Assembly (NCBI GenBank): GCA_003566885.1
Contig: PXBO01000052.1
Coordinates: 1-64,000, forward strand
Origin: Opitutia bacterium
GTDB taxonomy: Bacteria > Verrucomicrobiota > Verrucomicrobiia > Opitutales > T3Sed10-336
DNA length: 64,000 nt
Direction of reading: 5' to 3'
Shown here: in pieces, positions 56,933-64,000 of the stretch
How the letters are laid out: every line of letters begins with the position of its first letter
Position numbering within the stretch: the stretch's first letter is position 1
The notes under the pieces: generated by a model
Database searches by the model: none
What the model was told of the DNA's origin: nothing
Seen by the model: the letters and a program-made list of their open reading frames with translations, nothing else
Made by a program: the position numbers and the translations under genes

Positions 56933-58784
56933 AGCGCCGGCGACGGCGCAAGACCACAACCGTCAACATACCGATGCCGAAAAGCAGAGCGTAGGTGCTC
57001 GGTTCCGGAACCAGGGCGAGGCTGTTGGCCCCTTCGTAATTGTAGTCGATCGAATAACCGTCCGGCAGACCGATCACCTGGTTGAACTCGGTGCCGATCA
57101 GCAAACCGTAGGTTGCGAACACGACGATTCCGGACAGGTCGTCACCGAGCCCCACGAACTCGACGGTGGCTTCGGTGATATCCAGTGAGCCGGCAACGTC
57201 GAGACGATCGATCATTGCGCCGTCGTATTCCACCTGGAAGGTTCCCCCGATATCCGCGTTGGCTACGCTCAAGGTCCCGATCGAATTGCCCGGCGCCAAG
57301 GTCGCGCCATCGGCGATCGATACCAAACCGTCGATTGATCCCGTTCCCCGCAGCGTGGTGCCGGTAGCCACGTTCACTCCGAAGATGCCGTTCAGTTCGC
57401 CGTTTATCGCCAGCGAACCCCCGCCGGAAACCTCCACGGTTTCGAGACCCGTGCTCCCGGAAAAGGTCTGCGAGGTACCGACGGAAAACCCGTTGGTATT
57501 GATGTGCATCCCTCCGTCCTGGATGTTGGCGTTGGTCAGACCGCCGATGAAATTGTCGTTATCGCCGGTCGCACCCACGATCGTTCCGTTGAAGTTCACG
57601 GTCGAGGTGCCGCCGTCGTATCCGCGAAGGTGGGAAGTGTTCAACGTGCCGCCATCCAAATTCATTTCGCCGGTACCGCTGAAATGTCCCACGCTGACCC
57701 CGGCATTGGCGTTGAGCTCGGCATCGCCGGATAGATTGTACGTTCCGGTTCCCACTTCACCGACCCAAACCGGGCCGTCCGAATTCACCGTACCCCCGCT
57801 TTGAGTCAAGGTGCCGACACTGTTGTTGCCGGCGCCCATGATGAACGAATCTCCGCTGGTGTGGTTGTAGGTGCCTCCGGTCATGTTCATCTCTCCGAGA
57901 CCGCCGTCGCGCCCGATCGCCAACCAACGGTTTACGCTGATCTCGCCGCCGGAAAAATTGAAAACTCCATTGCCGTCTCCACCTTGGCCGACCCAAAGCT
58001 CACTGGCGATATTGAGCGTGCCGCCGCTCATATCCATGGTGCCGGTGGCGTTGTCTCCCACGATGTAATTGTCAAAGGCGGGAGTATGGTTTTGAACGCC
58101 GCCGGTCATGGTCATCGCTCCGGTACCGCCACCGCGACCCACCACAAACCAACGGCGCGACTCGATCTCGCCGCTGGAAAAGTTCAAGGTTCCGTTGGAG
58201 CCACCACCCTGGCCGATCCAGGTTTCGCCGTTGAGGATCATGCTCCCGCCGTTCAGGTTCAAGGTGCCGAAACCGCCGTCGTCGCGGCCGACGTTGAACA
58301 CGGCATCTACGTCTTGATCATACAGGGTGCCGGCTTCCAGGTTGAGGACGCCGGTGGCGCCGCCCCGGCCAACATTGGTTTCACCGGTCGAGCGGAAAAC
58401 CGTTCCCTCGCCGGAAACCGTAACCGTGCCGTCGCCGTCGCCGCCGCCGCCGATCCAGGTCCACGCCATGTTATTGAAGATTCCTCCGCCGGAAATTTCC
58501 GCCGATCCGGGGCCGTTCCACCCGGCACGCAACTCCCAGACCGTGTACTCTCCATCGGAGTCCCACAAAGCGGTGCCCCCGTTGTTGATATCGGCGTACT
58601 CGTCGGTACCGGGAACAACTCCGCCGTCCCAGTTGGCGCCGTCCATGAAATCGCCCGTTTGGGCGACCCATTCGATCGAGGTCTGAGCGTGAGCGGACGT
58701 CAAGGGGATCAGGCCTGCCACGCAAGCGGCGACGAGCCCGAGCAATGTCCGGCGATCCATCGAATTTTGATTGGTTCTATGCAT
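56931..58784 (-). CDS. PEP-CTERM protein with autotransporter-like repeats
   Basis: The protein has 617 residues. A signal peptide (LLGLVAACVAGLIPLTSAHA) is followed by about 10 imperfect beta-helix repeats of 35-45 residues built on the pattern G-x-MNMTGGTxN...WVGQGGxGxG (residues about 75-400), as in passenger-domain-like proteins. A lower-repeat region ends in the sorting signal VPEPSTYALLFGIGML (from residue 592), a hydrophobic segment and RRRRR. PEP-CTERM proteins are processed by an exosortase and usually become surface or matrix material; no exosortase gene lies in this window. An ATG at 58760 is a possible shorter start. The hairpin and palindrome downstream probably end the transcript. 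Confidence 0.88.
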   Translation of the reverse strand: MHRTNQNSMDRRTLLGLVAACVAGLIPLTSAHAQTSIEWVAQTGDFMDGANWDGGVVPGTDEYADINNGGTALWDSDGEYTVWELRAGWNGPGSAEISGGGIFNNMAWTWIGGGGDGDGTVTVSGEGTVFRSTGETNVGRGGATGVLNLEAGTLYDQDVDAVFNVGRDDGGFGTLNLNGGSMILNGETWIGQGGGSNGTLNFSSGEIESRRWFVVGRGGGTGAMTMTGGVQNHTPAFDNYIVGDNATGTMDMSGGTLNIASELWVGQGGDGNGVFNFSGGEISVNRWLAIGRDGGLGEMNMTGGTYNHTSGDSFIMGAGNNSVGTLTQSGGTVNSDGPVWVGEVGTGTYNLSGDAELNANAGVSVGHFSGTGEMNLDGGTLNTSHLRGYDGGTSTVNFNGTIVGATGDNDNFIGGLTNANIQDGGMHINTNGFSVGTSQTFSGSTGLETVEVSGGGSLAINGELNGIFGVNVATGTTLRGTGSIDGLVSIADGATLAPGNSIGTLSVANADIGGTFQVEYDGAMIDRLDVAGSLDITEATVEFVGLGDDLSGIVVFATYGLLIGTEFNQVIGLPDGYSIDYNYEGANSLALVPEPSTYALLFGIGMLTVVVLRRRRR

Positions 58785-59091
58785 TTTGTTTTGATTTTCT
58801 ATGGGTTCAGGGTTTTGGAACGCTTCATCGCGGCGGGCGAAGCGTCAAAAATGATGAGGCTCAACGTTTATCCGGAAGATTCAAGCTTCGCCGGGCGCCG
58901 GTAAAACCGGCTTGGCGGTGCGTGAATAACGAGTATCGTTGAGTTGGACTGGAATTTTTCACGGTTTGGGGGAGACTCGATGTATAAGAAATGCGATGGC
59001 ATCTTGGCCGATAGAAAGGTTCTTGCTGGCGCAATCCGATATAATTAATTAAATGGCCTATATATATAAGAAAAGCCTGTCAAGGGGATAT
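58785..59091. other. Divergent gap with a -10 box before the SGNH gene
   Basis: No gene. TATAAT (59040-59045) is a perfect -10 for the rightward gene, but no good -35 lies 16-18 bases upstream. The hairpin GGCGCCGGTAAAACCGGC-like sequence near 58894 and an AT-rich tract (59038-59075) are the other visible features. Confidence 0.45.
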
Positions 59092-59838
59092 ATGTGGCAA
59101 ATGCGGCAATTTACGAAGGTTTGGACCATGGGCACGGTCATCATCGTGATGGCGGGCTTTTTGTCGTGGAGTGCGTTGGCGGTGGCACTCGACTTGCCGG
59201 AGAGCCAAGTGCGGGCGGCTTGGGAGCAGTGGAGAGGGGAGATCGAGGGACTCAAAGCCCGGGACACGGAAGAGGAGCATCCGGATGAGGCGGTGTTGTT
59301 CATTGGAAGCTCTTCCATTCGCTTATGGGGCTCCATCGAGGCGGATATGGCGCCTTATCACCCGATTCAGCGGGGATACGGCGGAGCCCGGTTCTCGGAT
59401 CTGGCGGTGTTCGCCGAGGACCTGATCGCCGCGCATCGTTTCCGGGGCGTTGTGGTTTTTGTGGCCAACGACGTGACCGGCCGGGACGACGATCCGGAAG
59501 CCGGGCAGGTGGCGCAGTGGTTTCGAATGGTGGCTGAAGTCGCGTTGCGGCACCAGCCGGAAGCGATGGTGTTCTGTGTGGAGGTCACTCCGACTCCGTC
59601 CCGCTGGCACGCCTGGCACGCGATACGGGAAGTGAACACCGCTCTGCGTGCAGTGTGTGAAGGAGATCCCCGGTTACATTACGTCGCGACTGCCTCGAGA
59701 TTCCTGGACGGACAAGGCGAGCCGCGTGCGGAGTATTTTGTCAGTGACAGGCTGCACTTGAACGAATCCGGCTACGCAGTCTGGGCCGAATTGATCAGAT
59801 CGGAACTCGCCGCAGTTTGGGGCAGGGAAGGGGATTGA
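59092..59838 (+). CDS. SGNH/GDSL-family hydrolase, exported
   Basis: From the ATG at 59092 (AAGGGG four bases upstream) the protein has 248 residues with a signal or anchor helix (TMGTVIIVMAGFLSWSALAV). SGNH blocks: I FIGSSSIRLWGSI (nucleophile Ser, GDS replaced by GSS), II GYGGARFSD (Gly), III VFVANDVTGRDDDPEAGQV (Asn) and V DRLHLNESGYAVWAELI (Asp/His). The spacing is typical of small lipase/acetyl-esterase-like SGNH enzymes, which often remove acetyl groups from glycans. A frame start at 59053 is less likely. It converges with the next gene across a hairpin. Confidence 0.87.
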   Translation: MWQMRQFTKVWTMGTVIIVMAGFLSWSALAVALDLPESQVRAAWEQWRGEIEGLKARDTEEEHPDEAVLFIGSSSIRLWGSIEADMAPYHPIQRGYGGARFSDLAVFAEDLIAAHRFRGVVVFVANDVTGRDDDPEAGQVAQWFRMVAEVALRHQPEAMVFCVEVTPTPSRWHAWHAIREVNTALRAVCEGDPRLHYVATASRFLDGQGEPRAEYFVSDRLHLNESGYAVWAELIRSELAAVWGREGD

Positions 59839-59893
59839 TCCGCCGAGCACTCCATTTCGACGATGACGGAACGAGGGTGAGCGTCATCGCCGC

Positions 59894-59929
59894 CCGATGT
59901 CCGCAGAGGCCACCGCGGACATCGGTGGC
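59894..59929. terminator. Hairpin between converging genes, with an alternative pairing
   Basis: CCGATGTCCGC (59894-59904) pairs with GCGGACATCGG (59915-59925) across a 10-base loop. The overlapping GCCACCG/CGGTGGC (59910-59929) offers a competing stem. A7 follows on the plus strand, so a U-tract is missing for rightward transcripts. Its position between two gene ends still suggests a termination or RNA-end role. Confidence 0.4.
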
Positions 59930-59959
59930 AAAAAAAGAACCCTGATGGCTCCGGCGGAC

Positions 59960-60835
59960 TCAGGCTGTCGCCGCCGCGGCCCGGGCGAAGTTCTCCAGAC
60001 CCCGGCGAATATCCTCGATGGGGTTCTGCGGGTTCAACTCGTACTCGAGGGAGATCGGTGCGTCGTATCCAATCTCGCGAAGCGCCCGGCAGAAGGCCTG
60101 CAGATCAAGCGAGCCTTCGCCGAGGATGGTTTCCGGGGGACTGTTCCGATGGATCCCCTCATGATCCTTCAGATGCATGCCGTAGAGGCGGTCCTTGAGC
60201 AGGGTCACCATCTCCACCGGGTCTTCGCCGGAACGCATATAGTGGCCGGTGTCGGGACAGAACCCGATGCGTTCGTCCCAATCCGCGACCGCTTCGAGGG
60301 AGTCGCTGATTCTATCGTAGCGGTGGCCGGGCCCGTGGTTGTGGATGCCGACCTTGATGTCGTATTCCTGCACCAGGTCGTGGAGAATCGGGAAGGAGTC
60401 CGGGTGTGGATCGCAGGAAATGAGGGGAATGCCGGCGAGCTTTGCGAACTGGAAGATGTTGCGGTTGTTTTCCGCGTTGCCGCCGAAGTGGTGAACCCCG
60501 TGAACCGAAAGGTGCAGGTCGTGAGGCCTAAGCTGCTCCTTGACGGCGTCAATCCGGTCCATGTCTTCCGTGACCCCGAACTGGCCGGGAAAAAACTCGA
60601 TCCAATGCAGGCCCAGGGAAGCGGTGTGTTCGATCGTTTCGGAGATATTGAAATGCCGGAGCGAAAAACTCTGAATTCCCATCTTGAATCCCCTGTAGTG
60701 AGCGATGCTGGCCTTGATGGCATCGGGTTTTTCCTCCGCGAACAGCCGGGCGGTTCCCAGGCAAGCGGTGGAGAAAAGCGCGGCGCCGGTGGCTCCGATA
60801 AACCGGCGGCGGGTAATGTTTTTCATAGTGCTCAT
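59960..60835 (-). CDS. Tat-exported sugar phosphate isomerase/epimerase-like TIM barrel
   Basis: From ATG 60835 the protein has 291 residues. The Tat signal is NITRRRFIGATGAALFSTAC. The barrel shows the xylose-isomerase-like family sites: KVGIHNHGPGHRYD (His), ERIGFCPDTGHYMRSGEDP (Asp/His), LYGMHLKDHEGIHRN and APISLEYELNPQNP (Glu). It is a diverged paralogue of the protein at 20558. Its usual partner, a Gfo/Idh/MocA oxidoreductase, lies across the tRNA gene on the other strand at 61177. Together they suggest oxidation and isomerisation of exported sugars. ATG 60826 is an alternative. Confidence 0.88.
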   Translation of the reverse strand: MSTMKNITRRRFIGATGAALFSTACLGTARLFAEEKPDAIKASIAHYRGFKMGIQSFSLRHFNISETIEHTASLGLHWIEFFPGQFGVTEDMDRIDAVKEQLRPHDLHLSVHGVHHFGGNAENNRNIFQFAKLAGIPLISCDPHPDSFPILHDLVQEYDIKVGIHNHGPGHRYDRISDSLEAVADWDERIGFCPDTGHYMRSGEDPVEMVTLLKDRLYGMHLKDHEGIHRNSPPETILGEGSLDLQAFCRALREIGYDAPISLEYELNPQNPIEDIRRGLENFARAAAATA

Positions 60836-60885
60836 GGTGTCCGGGCGTTGATCGTTTACCCCGATTTCCCGCTTGGAAAAAGGGG

Positions 60886-60958
60886 AGCCAGGAATGGGAC
60901 TCGAACCCACGACCTATGGTTTACGAAACCATTGCTCTACCAACTGAGCTATCCTGGC
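60886..60958 (-). tRNA. tRNA-Thr (anticodon CGT)
   Basis: The reverse strand folds as a full cloverleaf of 73 bases. Acceptor GCCAGGA pairs with TCCTGGC, the D arm is GCTC/GAGC, the anticodon stem is ATGGT/ACCAT with loop TTCGTAA (anticodon CGT, reads ACG), and the T arm is GTGGG-TTCGAGT-CCCAT. CCA is not encoded (T73 is followed by CCCC). It stands alone, and tRNA genes are common integration sites, but I see no integrase or duplicated 3' end nearby. Confidence 0.95.
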
Positions 60959-61176
60959 CTGCTCAATTCCATCCGGGATGCCTCCCAATGGCGACGGTTC
61001 CGTGATGGAAAACGTTGATTTTGGCAGGAAGTGAGAAAGCTTGTCAATCCTGCGGGCAGTGTATTTCCTGAGACAGGAATTGAGGGGGGAATAAAGACGA
61101 AATTTTGCGCTTACTCCAGTAATCATTCCCTGTTGACCGACACTTCTCACAAAAGCAACTACCATTAATCCAACGA

Positions 61177-62448
61177 ATGAATCAATTGAACCAAACCATT
61201 TCACGTCGCAAATTTCTCGCTACCGGTGCCGCTGCGTTGGGTCTTGCACCCATGGCGTTCCTACCCGCCCGCGCCGATTCTCCCAACGAGGAGATTCTGA
61301 TGGGTATCATCGGTTGCGGTAGCATGGGAATAGGGAATATGCGGAACTTTCTCAACATCAGCGGGGTGCGCGTGGTCGCAGTCTGCGATGTGGATGCCAA
61401 CCACATGGCCCATGCCAAATCGATCGTCGACGGCCATTACGGTAATTCCGACTGCAAGGCTTACCCCCACTACACCGACCTTCTTCAACATCCGGGTCTT
61501 GACACCATCAGCCTTGCAACCCCCGACCACAACCATGGGTTGATCGGAATCGACGCCGCCAACGCGGGTCTCGACATCTATGGGGAAAAACCCTTCACCT
61601 GGGGGTTGGCCGAGGGTCGTGCTCTCGTGAATGCCCTCGAAAAGAACAAACGGGTCTGGCAAACCGGCTCCTGGCAACGCTCGGGAGGCGAATTCGCACG
61701 CTTTCGGGCGCTGATTCAAAACGGGACCCTAGGTCAACTGACCCGCTTCGAATGCGGAACCCCTTCGGGCATGGGGATTCAACAACACACACCTCGGGAG
61801 CGCTGGAGTGAAATGATAGGAAAACCACCGGCTCACCTCGACTGGGACGCGTGGACCGCTCCGGTGAAGGACTATCCCTATCACCCAATGATCCACCCAT
61901 GGAACTGGCGTTGGACCAACGATTTTGGGGGTGGACAGCTTCTCGATTGGGTGGGCCATCATGTGGACATCGCCCTTTGGACCCTCAACCTCGACCACAC
62001 CGGTCCGGTCAAGATGGAAGGCACGGGCGAACTCGGGAACCACGAGTTTTTCGATACCTATGTCAACTACTCTTACCAGGGCACTTTCAAAGATGGCCTG
62101 GTGGTTGAAGTTCGCAGTGATTTCGGAGGAACCAGGTTCACCGGCGAAAACGGCTGGATCCACGTCGATCGCGGCCGCCTGGAAGCTTCCGATCGCGACC
62201 TGCTCCGCAATCTCCCGGATGATTTCAATCCGCGAATTCCGAGTCACCAGCAGAATTTTATCGATTGCGTCCGCAGCCGCGAACTTGCGGTTTCGCATGC
62301 CGAAGCATCGCATCGCGCCTCGTCCTTTGGCCAATTGGGCATCGTGGCGATCGACACCGGGGAGCCTCTCCTCTGGGATCCTGACGAGGAAAAGGTCCTC
62401 GACAATCCCGCTCAAGCGGCTCACCCGCGCCTGGGTGATCGCACTTGA
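61177..62448 (+). CDS. Tat-exported Gfo/Idh/MocA family oxidoreductase
   Basis: The protein has 423 residues. The Tat signal is SRRKFLATGAAALGLAPMAF. A Rossmann domain with GIIGCGSMGIGNM begins near residue 43, followed by VRVVAVCDVDANH and the family motif YGEKPFTWGL (catalytic Lys in EKP, about 137). The C-terminal sheet domain has GGQLLDWVGHHVDIALWTL, with the likely catalytic His pair, and GWIHVDRGRLEAS. It would oxidise or reduce a sugar with tightly bound NAD in the periplasm. Exported members are abundant in PVC bacteria. Functional partners may be the TIM-barrel isomerase on the other strand and the PVC protein downstream. Confidence 0.92.
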   Translation: MNQLNQTISRRKFLATGAAALGLAPMAFLPARADSPNEEILMGIIGCGSMGIGNMRNFLNISGVRVVAVCDVDANHMAHAKSIVDGHYGNSDCKAYPHYTDLLQHPGLDTISLATPDHNHGLIGIDAANAGLDIYGEKPFTWGLAEGRALVNALEKNKRVWQTGSWQRSGGEFARFRALIQNGTLGQLTRFECGTPSGMGIQQHTPRERWSEMIGKPPAHLDWDAWTAPVKDYPYHPMIHPWNWRWTNDFGGGQLLDWVGHHVDIALWTLNLDHTGPVKMEGTGELGNHEFFDTYVNYSYQGTFKDGLVVEVRSDFGGTRFTGENGWIHVDRGRLEASDRDLLRNLPDDFNPRIPSHQQNFIDCVRSRELAVSHAEASHRASSFGQLGIVAIDTGEPLLWDPDEEKVLDNPAQAAHPRLGDRT

Positions 62449-62629
62449 GGTTCTTTCATCCGACGGGGACAACCTGCCGCGCCTGGTTTTTCGGGACGAG
62501 TCTACTTCACTCGTGCCGGGAAATCAGGCTCCGTTTTGTTCCGGAATCCCGGAATTCTTGACTTGGCGTCGAGCAGCCGAATCATATATCTGTTTTAGCC
62601 GATAAATCTATCTAATATACTTAAGTTAT

Positions 62630-64000
62630 ATGTGTTTGAAGTTCCTGTTGTTTTGTGGTTTCCGGCGTTCGGTTTCATTGGTCGTGGCGGGGTACGCTAT
62701 GTTTTTCGGGCTGGCGTTTTCGGTGGATGTGGTCTCGAGCCCGGCGCGGGCCGATGAGCCCGAGCGCCTGCATGTGCTCTTTCTGGGCAGCGGAGGCCTT
62801 CACGTTCCGGTGCAGCGCCTGAGGGATCTGGCGCCCGCGATGCTCGATCGCAATATTTCCCTTTATTACACCGAGGACCTGAACGATCTCAGCGACGAGG
62901 TGCTTCGTTATTACGACGCGGTTTTCCTCTACGGAAACATCGACGCCTTTGAGTCGGAGGATCAGGCGCGGGCGCTTTTCGACTATGTGGAGAACGGCGG
63001 CGGTTTTGTGCCGATTCACTCGGCCTGTGGCTGTTTCCTGGAGGGCGACCCCGATTTGCGGGATGAATACATCCGTCTGGTCGGCGGGCAGTTTCTATCG
63101 CACGGCGCCGGGGTGATGACGACCGAAGTGGCCGAACCCGATCATGAAATCATGCGGGGCTATGAGCCGTTCGAGAGCTGGGATGAAACCTACATTCACC
63201 AGAATCACAACGAAGAAGGTCGAACCGTCTTGACTCATCGGCGGCGTTCCAACGGCGAACTCGAACCCTGGACCTGGGTCCGCGAACAGGGACAGGGAAG
63301 GGTGTTTTATACTGCCTGGGGTCACGACCATCGCACGTGGCAACATCCTGGATTTCACGATCTTCTGGAACGAGGCATTCGTTGGGCGGTCGGTCAGGAC
63401 GTCCAGGAGGTTTTGGCGAACCGCACCCTGCACCAGCCGTTTGAGACCATCGGCAAGGACATGACCTACCCGCCGCCCCAGCGCGCCCGCGATCGGGGGA
63501 TCGAGGACTGGCAGGAAATGCAGTTGCCGATATCGCCCGAGGAGTCGATCCGGCGCATGGTGGTTCCCGGCGGCTTCCGGGTGGAACTCTTCGCCGCCGA
63601 ACCGGATGTGTACAATCCCATGGACATGAACTGGGACGAACGCGGCCGGCTCTGGGTGATCGTCACCGAAGACTACCCCAACGACCTGATGCCCGAAGTG
63701 GTCGTGGGCAACGACCAGATCCGTATTCTGGAGGATACCAACGGCGACGGCCGAGCCGACAAAGTGACGGTTTTTGCGGAGGGGTTGAATATCCCCACCA
63801 GTTTCGTTTTCGCCAACGGCGGGGTGATCGTGCACCAGGCGCCGCAGACGCTTTTCCTGCGCGACACCACGGGTGACGACAAAGCCGACGAATGGACGGT
63901 GCTTTTCGACGGGTGGCGGCAGTCCGACACCCACGCCGGCCCGAACAACCTGGCTTACGGCTTCGACAACTGGATCTGGGGCGCCCAGGGTTACGATGGT
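62630..64000 (+). CDS. ThuA domain fused to PVC-type sorbosone-dehydrogenase-like protein, 3' end outside window
   Basis: The frame is open from ATG 62630 to the window edge (457 codons, no stop). A signal helix (SVSLVVAGYAMFFGLAFSV) precedes a ThuA domain (about 45-265: VLFLGSGGLHVPVQRLRDL, GGGFVPIHSACGCFLEG, GQGRVFYTAWGHDHRTWQ). The start of a beta-propeller follows (VPGGFRVELFAAEPDVYNP, NWDERGRLWVIVTEDYPND, ILEDTNGDGRADKVTVFAEG), as in PVC-type heme-binding proteins. Those continue for 500-900 more residues and often end with a CxxCH cytochrome domain, which cannot be checked here. The role is probably periplasmic sugar or polyol oxidation. The 181 bases before the start hold no gene. Confidence 0.85.
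   Translation, partial: MCLKFLLFCGFRRSVSLVVAGYAMFFGLAFSVDVVSSPARADEPERLHVLFLGSGGLHVPVQRLRDLAPAMLDRNISLYYTEDLNDLSDEVLRYYDAVFLYGNIDAFESEDQARALFDYVENGGGFVPIHSACGCFLEGDPDLRDEYIRLVGGQFLSHGAGVMTTEVAEPDHEIMRGYEPFESWDETYIHQNHNEEGRTVLTHRRRSNGELEPWTWVREQGQGRVFYTAWGHDHRTWQHPGFHDLLERGIRWAVGQDVQEVLANRTLHQPFETIGKDMTYPPPQRARDRGIEDWQEMQLPISPEESIRRMVVPGGFRVELFAAEPDVYNPMDMNWDERGRLWVIVTEDYPNDLMPEVVVGNDQIRILEDTNGDGRADKVTVFAEGLNIPTSFVFANGGVIVHQAPQTLFLRDTTGDDKADEWTVLFDGWRQSDTHAGPNNLAYGFDNWIWGAQGYDG

Noticed and set aside
60886-60958. Integration site of a genomic island at the tRNA
   Set aside because: No integrase, and no second copy of the tRNA 3' end seen in the window.

Overview
The window looks like chromosomal DNA from a GC-rich member of the PVC superphylum, most probably Verrucomicrobiota. 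No single gene proves this. It rests on the combination of a PVC-type sorbosone-dehydrogenase-like protein fused to ThuA (62630 to the right edge), many Tat-exported oxidoreductases and isomerases, a PEP-CTERM repeat protein, a DUF1559-like pseudopilin, DUF1080 and DUF1961 proteins, and many sugar-active enzymes. There is no rRNA, CRISPR array, prophage or complete insertion sequence. One tRNA gene, tRNA-Thr(CGT), lies at 60886-60958.

Layout. 1-2530: the end of a GH43-like propeller gene, a sodium/solute symporter cut off after about 70 codons, and a DUF4143 ATPase flanked by short direct repeats. 2752-8777: an AddB/AddA-like helicase-nuclease pair. 9220-13900: a DUF1573 protein, a choice-of-anchor-M-like protein coupled to a pseudopilin, and an ABC exporter. 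14047-17893: two overlapping genes for large membrane-anchored dynamin-like GTPases, the most interesting system here. 18074-21553: an amidohydrolase divergent from a ThuA and sugar-isomerase pair. 21823-27396: a leftward glycan-use cluster (beta-helix protein, symporter, GH36-like galactosidase). 27724-31711: a DUF3516 helicase, a decayed REP-associated transposase and a Phd/PIN toxin-antitoxin pair. 31949-41328: sulfotransferase, a giant alpha-2-macroglobulin without its thioester, MarC, and a DUF1961 protein. 41330-48353: a GH106-like glycosidase, then a leftward operon of carboxyspermidine dehydrogenase, carboxynorspermidine decarboxylase and a DEAD-box helicase. 48865-51062: the NfeD/slipin pair. 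51070-64000: secreted carbohydrate-active and surface proteins, the tRNA, a Gfo/Idh/MocA oxidoreductase and the edge-truncated PVC protein.

The genes suggest an aerobic degrader of complex, possibly sulfated, glycans. It exports glycosidases and Tat-dependent oxidoreductases, imports sugars through sodium symporters, and has housekeeping genes for recombination, polyamines and membrane quality control.

The intergenic DNA is not empty. At least six copies of a roughly 100-150 bp imperfect-palindromic element (family 1) and two copies of a second element with terminal inverted repeats (family 2) fill most gaps over 250 bp. There is also a perfect 44-bp palindrome. I read these as non-autonomous, MITE- or REP-like sequences. 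Family assignments are from motif recognition by eye; no database search was run.
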